Below are positions 21,465 to 35,200 of a DNA stretch of 64,000 nucleotides, in pieces; the stretch's first letter is position 1, and each line of letters opens with the position of its first letter. The notes below the pieces were generated by a model. That model saw only the letters and a list, made by a program, of their open reading frames with translations, was not told where the DNA came from and made no database searches. The stretch lies in the NCBI GenBank assembly GCA_963082875.1, contig OY720097.1:3534001-3598000 (forward strand). The letters run 5' to 3'. This DNA is from Corella eumyota. Its lineage: Eukaryota > Chordata > Ascidiacea > Phlebobranchia > Corellidae. The position numbers were made by a program, and so were the translations under genes.

Positions 21465-23170
21465 AAATTGACTAAATCAATAATAGGTTGCCTAGCTTCT
21501 TGCTGCTAGTATTTCACAACTTTCACTTTAAAAAATATTATATTTGTTTAACATTTTGTTAAATGCGTAAATGGCTATAGAGGTTAATTTTAAGGCCACT
21601 TTTTTCTATGTTAATTACTATAAAACAATACTGTTTTTAAGTAGTCAATATTTGTGCAAAGTAACCAGTATTGAAATGGGAATATAGTGCGGGTTACCTA
21701 TACTTTTATAGCTTTTTCTTTGAATAATGAATTATTTTATGCATATTAAATAAACCATTATCTCTTAGTAGTGGAAATAAAATTTTGCATTTCTTCGAAA
21801 TGAAGATAATATTGTGAGGTTAAGTAAATTTACTTTCGCTTTCTGAATAAACATCCTATTAAATTTACTCTTCTGCAAAATTGTTTCGTTTGCAAACACC
21901 ACAAAGACTTTAATCAGCAATAGTAAGGAACATTCTAGTTATAAAGTATTTTTACATTGTTTAATTATTAATGTGTTGCAAAATTGTTATTTTAAAATCA
22001 CGTCAGCAATCCTAATGTGTTTCGTTTGCAGAAAAAGCTGCTAAAATGTCATTTTATAATGACTTTTGTACCAGCTACGTTATTGTAATTATTACTAATT
22101 AGTGCATGAAGTGGCGTAATGACAGTTTTCAAATAATTGATGACAATTTATTGATCAATTTCTTTTAAATTTGTCAATCTCACAGTCGGGTTTTTCCGAA
22201 TATCAAAAGAAAACAAAGATCTCTCTCGAATTCTGCTAATATTAAAAAAAGAAAAAGGCTTCCTTCTCTCTCGCACCGGGTATTTCCCAGTGAACTCTGC
22301 TAGTTCTTTAACATAGTGTAGTATTAAGGAACTAAAATTCGCTTTATTTGGTGTTTTACCATTTATTTAGTTTTGGTTGTTATGATTTTCAGTTGCCATA
22401 ACACTGTATATTTTTAGATTATATAAGTTAAATGGCGTAAAACCTTCAAAAATTTGTTCTGCGTCTGCTTTTGCATTTTGCATTTTGTCATAAATTTGAA
22501 ACGTATGTAAGCAGTTTGAAACGGATTGCCTACAAATTTTAAGCTACTTGAAGCAAAAATTAAAAATCAATGAAGAACTGAAGTGCTTGAAATTAAATTT
22601 GATGGTAAGAATTGTACAATTTTTACCTCTATAACTAACATTAACTAAAAATTTATGCACCTTTTTAGTGCAACGCGTTTTGTGTTTACATACCCATATG
22701 TATTATTAATGTGTTGCAAATTATTTTTACTTTAATTACCTTAACCTTTTTATAAATTTTATCTTATTTTAAATCTTAAATTTTTAATGTTATGCAATGT
22801 GGTTATATAATAGCACAGCGCTAAGCGATCAAGACTTTTGCTTTCATGTTTCGTATCGGTCAGTTGAACAGAATGTAAAGCCTGATAAAACTCATTATTA
22901 GTTAACTCATTAGATAAGATAACAACGTACCATACATAAGTATGTGAAAAGTAGCATGGTATGGCAAACCATATGACAAATTGTAAACTGGGCAATTTAA
23001 CTGTCGACTAGGGTTCCTAAATTCATAAAAAACGTTGAAATTTTAGGATGTTATTTGTATTTTAATTAAGACTAATTAGCGCCTCGACTCATAACTTATA
23101 ATATGGTTTTATATTATAGTAAAACGGCATGGTTTATTATTATGAAACGCAATATGTTACTGTTTCCGAT

Positions 23171-23180
23171 GGAAATTCCC
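23171..23180 (-). promoter_or_regulatory. Consensus NF-kappaB site
   Basis: GGAAATTCCC on the plus strand is GGGAATTTCC on the minus strand, the same decamer as at 21455. Confidence 0.3.
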
Positions 23181-23426
23181 TTGCTGTTTTTTTTGCGAAT
23201 GATTAAGGACTGTATAACCTTTTGGACCTACTCATCAAACAAGTACCTTTTTAAGGCTTTTTTTGGAGTGTTGCAATAATAGGTTTGACCGTAGACGACT
23301 CCACGTTAAATATGAACAACTGACTCATAACAAACCGAACAAAAATACCCGATTTTGGCGGCTCATTTTAGTTAGTCATGCCATTGTCTTTTAATAATTT
23401 TGGCTTTTGTTGAATAGCCATTGGTA

Positions 23427-23436
23427 GGGATTCTCC
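23427..23436 (+). promoter_or_regulatory. Consensus NF-kappaB site
   Basis: GGGATTCTCC fits GGGRNWYYCC; it is 247 bp from the site at 23171. Confidence 0.3.
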
Positions 23437-25249
23437 GATTTGTCATTAACCACGAGTAAGTAGCTTGAGTTACAATTCTGTGTTTCTGAAAAATGATACC
23501 GATCACTGAGGTTGTTAAAGTTTTAGTAAATGAGAGATTGCTTTAACTAGTTCGCCTTGTTGGACTCCAGGTCAAATCGACTTTGTTTACTTAGTTTAAA
23601 TGGGCTATATGGGCCTTTTAATAAAGGTGCCTTTTTAAAAGCCAACAGTATTTTTAAATTTGACATTTATATTTTCTTGTTTTAACTTCATTAAAAATAT
23701 TACAAAATTTAAAGCACAAAATATTACAACACTGTAAAAATGACAGCAAAAACGTTGTTTAAAAAAGCTGCTTTTTGGTAAAACTCATGATATTTACTAG
23801 TTTTTAGGTGTTATACTAAACCTTAAGCATGGGTTAACATATGTTTTATGGAAGTCAGTAACAAGCATGTTTTATAACGAAGCGCTAAAGTTTGATATGT
23901 AGCCAGCCCGCAAAATTGCTGTATTATACATTCAAGAAATATGCCTGTTTATGTTAAGCCTGCGTAATGCTAGTTTGTTTATAAAACATTTTCTTAATAT
24001 TTGTTGTGGTGCTAGGATTATCGGTTTTTGCCAGAAATGATTTTGTTTAGGAATTCGTTATCTAATCTTCGGGATAATAGTACGAACGTAACATGGTAAA
24101 CACAACCAGACGACCATAACAAACTAATGAGAAATTCACTCGTTGAAATTGCGATAAAGGTAAAACAAAAATACCGGGCGTTTTCGTGGAAAATTTTACT
24201 ACAATAAACGTGATTTTATTCTCGTCGATATTTTATTTCGTGAGATATTTTTTTCTCATTTAACTTAATGTACAGCGAGAATAAATTATGTCGTATGCAC
24301 GGTTTGGTACTTTTCGAGTAATTATCGACCAAAAAAAACTATCGTCTGATGTAATTAAGAATATATATTAAGCACTGCCGCATAGTCTTGCGTGCAGTCA
24401 TAATTTGCGAAAAAAAACATTAGTTTTAAACCACAAAACACCCCCATTAACTTTAATTATCTGGCAACGTTAAATTATGCTGATTTTTTAATGGTTTCAA
24501 TTTTTGGGAAATTGCCTATTAGGACAAACATCATAATACCTCAAAAAAAGTTTTACGATATTATTTTATTTTAAGAATAATTTTGTAATTTTTATGCAAG
24601 CCTTTCACAAAGAGTATTTAAAAATATATGTACCGTCATATTCTGTAGAAAAATCATTTAGGAAACTTATTGTCATTTTTTAAATGGCGTGTATTTTCAT
24701 ACAGTTTTATGAATAGAAAGTAAGGCTCAAAATAAGTTGCGATTTTAAGTAAAAAAGGCAGTTTCTTAAGTATTGTATGGTTCCCGAAAATAACCGTTAA
24801 TTATATAGGCTAGTGAATCATAGACCAAAACAACAGTTTTTAAAGGGGATTTTTTTTCGATTTTTTTGTAAACAAAAGTTAGTTAATCATAGCTTGGGCA
24901 CTCCAGAGAAAAAACGCGTTAAGTTCTTTTACGCTTGTTTGACCTTATGGTTAGTGTCTAGGTTTTTGTGATCTTGTTTCGAGGGGGGATTTTTTATGAA
25001 TCACTCTTTAAGACTGTTAAGCTTTTTATATTTATCTTCAAACGACGATTTAGTTTGTAAAAATGTTGTACCGTCAGATTTTAAAAAGAAAATTTAGGGG
25101 ATTTTCATTTTTTTTTGAATTATTTTTTCTTGATCGTCTGCCCCGCCGAAAATATGGCCGTCTGGTTTCGAAATATATTCTACAGTGTTTGACATTATTA
25201 ACATATTGCCCGTTTCCTGGTTTAGTGACTTGGCAAAAATATCATTTAT

Positions 25250-25350
25250 AGCCAGTCCTCTACTCAAAGACTCTGCGACTTAGTGGCATTGGTGATCGAA
25301 TCCCTGATCTCTCATTTAAATTACCACCGTACCTTCAACCCTAGTGTCAG
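25250..25350 (-). mobile_element. tRNA-derived SINE fragment (family B)
   Basis: On the minus strand a tRNA-like head reads GGTACGGTGGTAATTTAAAT, then box B-like GGGATTCGATCACC, then CAATGCCACTAAGTCGCAGA. The piece TTCGA..CACCAATGCCAC also occurs in the element at 37485, which marks a second SINE family distinct from the GGGTTTAATCCC type. Its ends are uncertain. Confidence 0.5.
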
Positions 25351-26262
25351 TAACCCGCTTTTGTTACATAAAAAATTGTGTCATTATCAACAAATTAAGT
25401 TATTCTATGTACAATATTAGGTGTGTTCTGATCTTTTATTTGCCTGTAGTCAAATTACGTTGTATACGCCCTATACTTAAACGTCAGATTGGGCAATTAA
25501 TCAATAAAGAGCTGATTTTATCTTAATTTTTTAAATGTAAGCGGATATTTAAACATATAAGCTAACACAACATTGCTTGTTGCTTTAAAATACACAAGCA
25601 ATCGTGTTTTGCGATATTTTTTATGTAATTTTAACCAAAAAAACAGGAATTCTATAGCCTGCGTCAGTTAATTACGTCATATGTAACATTACTTAATTGT
25701 TTATGCCAATGTTTTGTTATCACGTGAATACTAAAAATGGTGTTGTAATAATTATTTTATTTAAAGTAAATTACGTAATGAATATTGGGTTATGTTTCGA
25801 TAATATTTTCCGTATTGTTTTATTGTAAAGTATGGGTGGGGTGATGTTTAAGTGAAAATATATATTTAGGTGTTGGTATTGTTTGTTAAGTATTATGGTA
25901 GCTGGAATTTTATTGGTGTTTTTGCCCGTTTTAGTGGGATTATATAGCGGTGAGAATTATATATTTTGGAGGAAAAAATTTTTTGATTAAAAAATAATTT
26001 CGCAAATTTAATGCAATTTTCACAGTTTCGTATTTTTTAGTTAAGTTAGAAAAATATTTATTAAATATTTCAATAAATAAACGTCAAAAAAAAATGCAAA
26101 TTTTGTAGAAATGGTCCTTTTATCGCGTTTTTTTCTAGTCTTTTAAATATTTATATTTATGTTTAATAATTTTTTGATATTTTTGCAGGTTTTTTCGCGC
26201 GCTTTATAATAGTTGGCATCGAAATTTTTCGATTATTTATCTGATGTAAAGTTCGCTCAAGC

Positions 26263-29200
26263 ATGTCCAGCGACAGCCAATCACAGGACGACAAACTAGA
26301 AGTGATTCAACAGGCAGCAACCGAAAGTGACGTAACAATTACTGAATTGAATGCATCTCAAACAAATTTAATTCAAGAAAATACAAATCTATTTGACAAC
26401 ACTGCTCAAACAGGTTTCTTTTTTTTTAATTCGACAATTTTTTTTTCTTAATATTTTATTTTAGCTACTTTTTATTATAACCCCATTTTGCTGCTTATAT
26501 GAGTGGGGGATTTTTTAGCATCGTGTCCCAGTTTTGAAGACAATGTAAATAAACACATTTTATTTTGATCAACATTAATTTTTTTTTTTTACTTTTTTAG
26601 ATATTTCGTCTAACCCAGAATTTATCAACGAGGTGGAAAAGGAAAATTGTAATCTTCGCGAGAAGTTGAAACATTTTGAAAACTTGGGTAAATATAAATC
26701 ACCCAAACTTAACCAGTTTTATTTTTTAATAAGTTTTTTTTAACATAAGATTTTACAAACTAATTATAGTTGATTCTTTTACCTTTAACTTATTTATTTA
26801 TTTTATTTTTTTTGATTATCCTCTGTTTATTTTATTTTTTTTAATTTTAAGGAGAATTGGTGACCGATTTTAAACAAGACAACGAAGTTTTGATCGAAGA
26901 AAATCAAAACCTCCGACTCGAACTCGAACAACTCCGAAGATTGTTAAACCCCGATCCAGATTGTGACGTCATGAACGAATTTGACGTCATCGATCACGTG
27001 GATCCAGAGGAAGGTATGTATGACGTAATAAATGATGACTTCATAATATATGTAATAAAAATTAATGTTTTTAAGATTTGCCGATGTCTCCTTATGACGT
27101 CATCGACTCGTCACTCAGTCAGGACGAGGAGAAGGAAATTAAAGAGGAACCGGAAGTTGATGACGTAGAAGATGACGTGTTCACGCAACAACCTCGGAAT
27201 GGGGTCACGTTTGACCAGTACCATAACGTTATATCAAATAGAAGCAGCGTTAACGAAGATGTTAAACTATCTCCAGTAGAAGATAAGGCAGAAAATAAGA
27301 AAGAGTTGGTGTTGGAAAATAAAGGTAAAAATTATTTAAGTTTTTTAATTTATTTATCCTTGATGTGGAAAGGTCGACTTCACGACCTAGAGTAACATCT
27401 GTTACCTCGACCCAGTCTCGAGTTGCCTTTGGCAGATTGGGATATTATATTTTACAATTGCCTGATAATTAAGCTGCCGTTTAAGTGTTGGCTCAGCAGC
27501 ACTTTATACCGTTTAAAGCCTTACGCAGGGCGCTAAGGATTAGAGCAAAGAGGATCAAACCCAGGACCCCATTTAGTGAGATTTAAAAAAAAAGTTTTGT
27601 AATAAGTTTTGTAATAAATGTTTCTGCATTCCTAAAAATTGGGTATGGCGTTTTAGTGTAAATATTAGGTCGCTGATTAATGTAGGTATGCTGCATTAGC
27701 AATGCAAAGTAAATATTTACGAATAAAACAAAATAAAATCCTCTTCAAGCGCGATTAAATAACTTGCAAGCGGTTGGCATTATATTTCAAACGGTAAATA
27801 ATCAACCCAAAAATTTGACCTTTCCTTGTTCTAAAGGCCAGAAGAAAAGACAAATTGTTCGACAGGTTGACTTAATTACATTCTAAACTTAGTAATTAAG
27901 TTCAGCCCGCGACAGTTCTGACTGTAACATTGCTGTAGGTTTACTTTCATGTTTTTGTAATAATAGATTACAAGAAAACCAATATCATTTCTAGTCACGC
28001 CATATTGTGGAAAGTACCTCAAGTTTTTGTAACCTTATCGCAGTGTAAGGTCATTGGTTGATTACCAAGTATTATTCCGCTAACAATGTGGTGTTTTTTC
28101 GCACATTTTGTTTTTAAATTGTGTTTCTTTGTTTTTAAAAACCAATATGTTGGTTGCAATTCGAGGAGAACATACATTGGTTTGGCTATCACGCCATACC
28201 AAACTTCAGTTAAATGTTAAATCTATTTAAACAAACGCAATTTAAAATAAAAAAAAAATTTAAATTTTGCAAATTGGCAATTGAAAACCAAATAAATGTC
28301 AATTAGTTTAAATATGGCCTCCCAAAAAAAATATGAAACCTCAAAAATTGTTAAAACTAAATTTACATTTAATATATTTTTTTGTATAATTTAAATACAA
28401 GAAAAAAAATAAACGGGTTATGTAAAAAAAGATAAAAAAAAAAAAAATTTTTTTTACACTATGCACAAATACCAAGCGATACAAAATTTAAATTCGCACA
28501 TAATTTTCACCCAATTTTGCCTATAATTCTAGCCTGGCGCGTTACGCATTTTAATGCAGAAGTTAAATTGTTTTTGGAAGTGAAATAGAGTTTAAATCGT
28601 AGCCGTCGGCGTGTCATTTCGATCGTGATATTGTTTGACCACAACCAAGTTGCGGTCGTTTGATTTTTCACATTTAAAATCTGTTTGAAACGACATCGTT
28701 TAAAAATAACTAATTTTTGGTCAAAAACGTTTTTTTACTGGATTTTTGTGCGTGTTTTTTGTAGTTTTCGCCAAGTATGCAAATTTTGTTCTTTTTTTAT
28801 TTTAAATTTTTTTTTTTTTTTTTTTTAGCATCTTTATCTTCCTCTCACCCCGACGAAGAAGAAACAGACCCTACGTCACAAGTCCAATATGACGTGTTAC
28901 AAAAGGTCACTGAAATTCTCGTCTCGAACGCCGAGGCGATGACTTCATCCCACGTGACGTCAGATAATGACGTCATCAAAAGAGAAGGCGTAGCTACGCA
29001 AACCTCTTGTAATGACACAACCATGCAGGTAACAAAAAAAAATTTTAATTTTTTTTTTTTAATAAAAAAAATATTTTCTTTGTGTTTACACTAGATCAGT
29101 ATGCAAAAACTAACATACACCTACCTAATTTGCATATTACCGCATTTATCAAGTTTTCAATAAGGTTAACTCAACCTAATATTTACAACTAAATAAAATT

Positions 29201-32200
29201 AGTGACGTAAGCATAAATTGGAAATGTATATCCACTACCATCATGTTGGTTTCACCAATCGCCGAGTTTTTAGAAATTCCGAGCGCACCGCTTGCCACGA
29301 GTGTATGTGAATTAAACTCTGTGACGTCATAGTTACGATATAATTGCCAGGCTCCGAATGCTTTACACAGATTAGCGGCCGCGATATTTTTGAGCTTGAA
29401 TTTGTTGAAGACATTTTTAAGTTGAAAAATTTTTGTTGATTATAAAAAAATATTTAAAATGTTTTAGAATTTTTTTGGATGGGTTTAATATCAAAAATTA
29501 TTTTTTTTTAATTTTTAAATAATTTATTGCAAATTTTTTTTTTAAACTTTAATATTGTTTTCCAGGATACTAACTCTACAAACAAAACGCCACAACTTGT
29601 AAATGGAGATGCCCAATTTCTTAATATGCAGGTATCAAAAAGACTTATTGAATTTTTTTGTATATTAAATTAATAACTGAATCAAGAAATATGCTTTATG
29701 GATTTTTGAAATTTTTGCAAAGATTTTCAAATGGCAAATTTTTGATAATCTTGTTTTCAATCCTCTTACGATTTTAACCTAATAAACTCGTTTAAGATTT
29801 TATTTTTTTAAATCATTTTTGTGAAAAAAAGACCTTATTGTAATCTTTAATAAATAAGTGTATTTTTTGTTATTAAAAAAATTTAAAATTAAAAAAAAAT
29901 TTTAAATTTAAATAAAATTTTTTTTAGATAAAAAGTCTCGAAGAAATGGTCGGAATCGGTTCCCACGATCCTACCAATGACGTCACAAATCATGAAGTGA
30001 GCGTAACGTCACAATTCGCCAAGTTGGCCGGGGTGTTTGCAGTCATGTCGAAAAAAGTTGTTCAGAATCATAAAAAAGCCAAAAACCCAGAGGTAAAAAT
30101 TTTTATTTAAAAACTCAAATTTAAATCTAAAAAAGGGGAGTTTTTTAATATTTTAATCTTCACCAAAAAAAAAAAATTTTAACGTTTTATGTTGGTTACG
30201 TGTAAAATACTTGTGTATAGAAAATGTTATGTTAAAAAAAGGGACTTTTGGTCGATTTTAACCTTTAGTTACCTTGTTTACTATACCCCCATAAAACTTG
30301 GTATTTTTATTATTGTTTGTAAAAATCCACCTTTAAAAAGAGAACTAAAATGACTTAAAAAAACAAAACCGAAAGTTTTCTAAAGTTCAATTTTGTTTGT
30401 TCTGTCTCTAAAACGTTACGGTGCTTTTTTGAGGAACAAGTTATGCAGAACTATACGTCGCAATGTCAAGTGTTTAGTTAGGCAGCTATAAGTTCGATAA
30501 CATTATTAGACACGGCCAATGGAAACAACCTAGTTCCACCACTCGACGTAATAACAAAAAGGGAAATGCGAATACAATTTTCAGACATATATAAAACATT
30601 AAAAAATATGGGATTTTTTGGTATATATTTCCGAAGTATACTGATTACCATATATGAGATTTTTTTAAAGTCATTGGGGGTTTGGATATGGGTGTAGCGT
30701 CTTTTACTTACAACGAAAAGTCTAGACTAATATGTGATTGAGATAAATTAAGTAGAAGGGACTCTTTTTGTTGTTAGTGACGTTGTCTTGGTTAATATTT
30801 ATAAATACAAACTTGTGTAATATGGTTTTATTAACGTAGCACAATGACTGGGATTGTGTTACAAAAAGTAGGACGAGCTAACAGTGTGTTTAAGCTTTAA
30901 ATATAACTTTTCAACGGTCATAACTCCAATTCAAAATTATTAAAAAATTCTTTTAATAAAAATTTTTTTATTTGATTTCTGTTGATATGAATTTTCGTGG
31001 CCAAGTCACGTGGCTAACTCATGCTACAAAGCGAGAGGTTATTTCCAGCGAAATTTTCGACAATGTCGCAATTGTTCACTCGGTTAGTGATCTCAGCCCG
31101 CAGCGGGGATTCCCCTTTTTGAATTGACTTACGAAGCGGTCAACCTTTTTTTATCGAGGGTCACGTGACTTAAGGTTATTTTTTTGTTGTCAACAGGCTT
31201 TCAAAGCCTGCGTTAATATCTTATGACACACGCTTCGTATTTTCGTCAACAACTTTAAAAGAGTCAATATTTTTGTCTCTTTTTGTTTGACTTACCTACT
31301 ACTGCCTTAAAAGAAATTAAGTTTGTCAATATTTACGTTAGTAGTTTATTGAAGCTTTATTTATTTATGTGAATAACGGCTTCATTTAAATTAATATGAG
31401 GATACAAGTACAGTAGCCTATTGTGCTCTATATGCTAAACATTAAACATAAATGTGCTGCGATAATTAAATTCTACAGCGATGGTGTTCCGATAAAATGT
31501 AAAATTAACGGCCTAATAAAATGTTACGATTTTGTATGCAAATGTAATACTTGGTATTAAGGTATTTGTGCATAAATTAGATTTAAGATTGTGAAGAAAA
31601 AATCGAAAATGTAAAATTTTTACGTAAATTTTCTTTTTTTATTTATCGTGAGAGGGCGGTGCGGAGGCGTGTATGGTAAGCCCCCGCTACGTAAATTTTT
31701 AAAGAAAAATGCGAAATTATTGTTTTTTTGTAAAAAAAACAATTAGTTTCGTGATGACTAGTTTCGTTAAGTTTTTATAAACAAAAAAAAAAGTTTTTTT
31801 AAAGATTTTTGTAAAATTTAAATTTTTTCTATTGATCTTACGTAGCCTTTTTTAATAGAATTTTTTTTTAAATTTTGATACGAAATTGTTTAGAAAAAAA
31901 CAGCCTAATTTGTTTTTTCGATTTATCATCTAGTTTCGGGTGTTACAAACTCGTACGAAGGTATTATGATTAATTTTTCAAATATTTTTGAATTTATTTT
32001 ATGAATCGATATTACCGTAGGGAAATTTCATATTAGTTACGCTTTTCTTGCACTTAATCACTGTAATAAGGAAGCAATTAATACAGAATACTTGTTCATA
32101 AAAACACACACGATATTGTAGTAAAATTTTGGTATAAAAAATATAGGTATATGACCTAAATATTGCGCAATATTTTGTTAAAATTTTAGCTTAACGAAAC

Positions 32201-35200
32201 TAAAAATATATCTTTTAAAAAATGTCATACATTTTTGTCAACTCATTGTAGTTTATTTAAAATGTATACGTTTAAAAAGGTTACAGCTGACTTAACGCAT
32301 GCATTCAAAATCACATTTTGTTAAGACGTGATTTAAATAGCATAACGTGCCAATAGACCCCTTAATTTTACGCCTACGTTTTTTTGCGTAACGTAACGCA
32401 AGGTTAAAAATATACAACAATACGTGTACTGTAACGTCATACACCTACGAGATTCCTGGCAAATATTTGTTAATATATTTTTCGTGGAAATTAAATTCGA
32501 CCTCCAGTATTTTACAACGTCAAAATTTTCGTCTGCCTTTTTCAATATGTTAACGATTTTTTTTTATGACAAATACACTCATTTTTGATTTTCGATTTTT
32601 TTATTAAAAGTGACGCATTTTTTTATGAATTTTTATGAATCGATTTATTTCATCGCCATTTTGTAATAACTGAAAGGCTGCATGGGAAATTCCGAATTGT
32701 ATGGTTCGTTTCCCGATTTGTTCAGTTACGAAATATTGCTCTTGTGATTTATGACCCAAACGCTTACTGCGAAAAAACAATAAATTTCAGTTGTTTAATT
32801 ATTGTTTGAACCTTTATTGTTATATTTACTGCCATATATATCTAAGCATCACGGGGCTGATGGGATTTTTTTAAGTTCTAACTTTTTGGTAAATGTTGTG
32901 TTTTGCACTTAGCGGTCACGTGGTGGTCACGTGATTATTATTACGGCAACGTCACGAGCTTGTAATTTATAAAAAAAAAATTCCGTTTTTTTTGTATTAG
33001 GACATTCCGAAAACATGTTTCTTTAAAAATAACAATCTATTTTCGTATTACGTTATATGCATATAAGGTGACTAAGCGAAAATATTAAGATCAATAATTA
33101 TAAAACGAATTTACATTGAGAAATATAGGGTTTTTTGAATATGCTAAAAATAGATTTTAAATATATTGGGTTATTTTTGCATTGTAATATTTATGTTTAA
33201 GGCTGAATCATTGTCCTTAGTTTTTACCTTGGCATATTAATATGCATATTTTTATTTAAAAAAAAAACTGTGTGAAAAATTCATTTATTTTAGCGATTTT
33301 ATTATAAAAAGTTTTTTATTAACTGTATGTAGTTAAAACTATATATGGTTTTCGAAAGTTATTATTATTTTTGTACAGAAGTTAATTATGTCTATGCATA
33401 TCAAAATTATTAAAATATTTATTTTTGGAGCGAGCTAAAATTAAATTTTTAATTGAAAACGATTTTCGATTAGGGCGGGTATATTAAATTGAAATATAAA
33501 GTTTATTAAATAGTCCATATTATTGTATTGCACTTTTTGAATCCTGTTTTTTTTATGTAATCACAAATTTTGGCGCCAGAAAATTCCGGTTTCGAAAAGT
33601 TGTTGTGTTTTTTTGAAATGTCGTTTTTGCTGATAAATCAAAACAACAAATGGCTGGTTTCATTTTTTTCGATTTTGAGTTTTGGGTCTAAATTAGGTTA
33701 AAAATTCAAAATTTTCCTAAAAAAAAAATTTTTCCTAAAAAAAATGTTTATCTGGAGTTTAATATTTTGCAGTACTTATATTTTGGTTAAGAATTTAAAT
33801 TTGTTTTTCAAAATTAAAATTTTTCAAGTTACAATAATAAATAAAAATCAGACTTTCTTATATTATTTTTTTCAGTATTTCATATTCACAGAATCGATTT
33901 TTTTTGATTTTTCTCAATTGGCTTTTATTTCGCAATAAGGGGAAATTTACGATGCCTTATACGGCAAATGTGGTTTTCTGCTGGGTTGACTTAACTAGGC
34001 CAAAGTACATTTAAATAATGAACGACCGAAATTTTGAAACGTTTTTCGGTTTACAGCAATTTACATCGAAAAATGTGAAAGCGTCAAAAATTGGGAAATC
34101 GGTCCAAACAAGGTACAAAAAAACCCCTAATAAAATATGACGTCATTTCTATACGTTTGTTATTAATTAATTATCGAATGACCAACAACAAAATTTCCGA
34201 AGCACTTTTATTATAAATCGAAATTTTGCCTACGTGACTGCCCTTGTGTTTATTCGTTATATTTTTAACTTTCTAATCACTCTATTTTGTTTATCACGTC
34301 GCCGCTATCTACAGTTTCCGATACAGCGTCGCTGTTTCTAGAAATTTGGAAATTTAATATAAAAAAACACGACCAACTAAAGCCTAATGTATTTGAACAG
34401 CTCACCGCCGAGTTATTCAAGGTTGTTGTTTAGGTATTGTATTGAAAGAATGGTTTTATTCTAGGGTAAGGTCATCGAAAACCCCCTATATGAATCACTG
34501 GCTTGTAACTAATGGTAACACCCCACATTTGTGTGTGTTAACAAACACTTCAATATTTGTATTTGCTTATATGAGACTTAGGTTAAAATATGAATGTGTT
34601 AATATATTAAAAAATGGAATAGTTTTTTTAAAAGATTTTTTTTACTGTGTTTGGATTCTTTAATGTTGGAAAAACTATTCCTTTACAAGCGTTTGTAATT
34701 TAAAACTTACAGTTTATTATCAACCGGAAATTTACTCTTTTGTCCGTTCATTTAACCTTTTTAACTAGCTAAATTTAAATTTAATTCAGCAACAATTAAG
34801 ATCCAGTAAGATCGAAAAAAATGTTTTCAAAGAGGATGCCATTAGGCCTGTAGGCTAATTTCAGTTTCGAAGTAGTACCAAAATTACCAACATTTTCGAG
34901 TATTTATTTTACAAAAAAGGCTAGAATTGCAGTATAAGATCATCAGAAGTTAAAACTTAGGATTTACAAAGCATCTAGTAGCTACTGAATAACTTTAAGT
35001 TCAGTATTTGAAAAAAAAACTTTGACAAATCTATTTAAAGTTTTGTTTATAAAGCGGTACTTTTTGATGAGTTATATTATTAATAGTAAGGCGTAAAAGT
35101 CGACAAAAAAACACACATTTGTTTGTGAAGCGTATGAATCACTAATATGAAAGCCTGTTTCTTTAGTGAATCACATTTTTTTCCAAACTAGGTGCGCCGT

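Larger units (their letters stand above)
20761..26262. other. Intergenic region upstream of TNIP1
   Basis: 5.5 kb without a coding region I can support. It contains three perfect kappaB consensus sites (21455, 23171, 23427), a near-consensus one at about 22,289, and a family B SINE near 25,300. The last few hundred bases must contain the promoter and 5' leader of the TNIP1 long form, or untranslated exons may lie further upstream. Confidence 0.5.

Noticed and set aside
22287-22297. GGGTATTTCCC as an additional kappaB site
   Set aside because: It breaks the consensus GGGRNWYYCC at one position on each strand, so I did not count it.
20761-26262. Hidden gene in the 5.5-kb gap, from short open frames near 21.2, 22.8 and 25.1-25.5 kb
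   Set aside because: The frames are short, isolated and without acceptable exon boundaries or protein-like composition; untranslated TNIP1 exons cannot be excluded.
34442-34663. 73-codon open frame in the large TNIP1 intron
   Set aside because: It has no homology, no splice partner in phase and A+T-driven composition.
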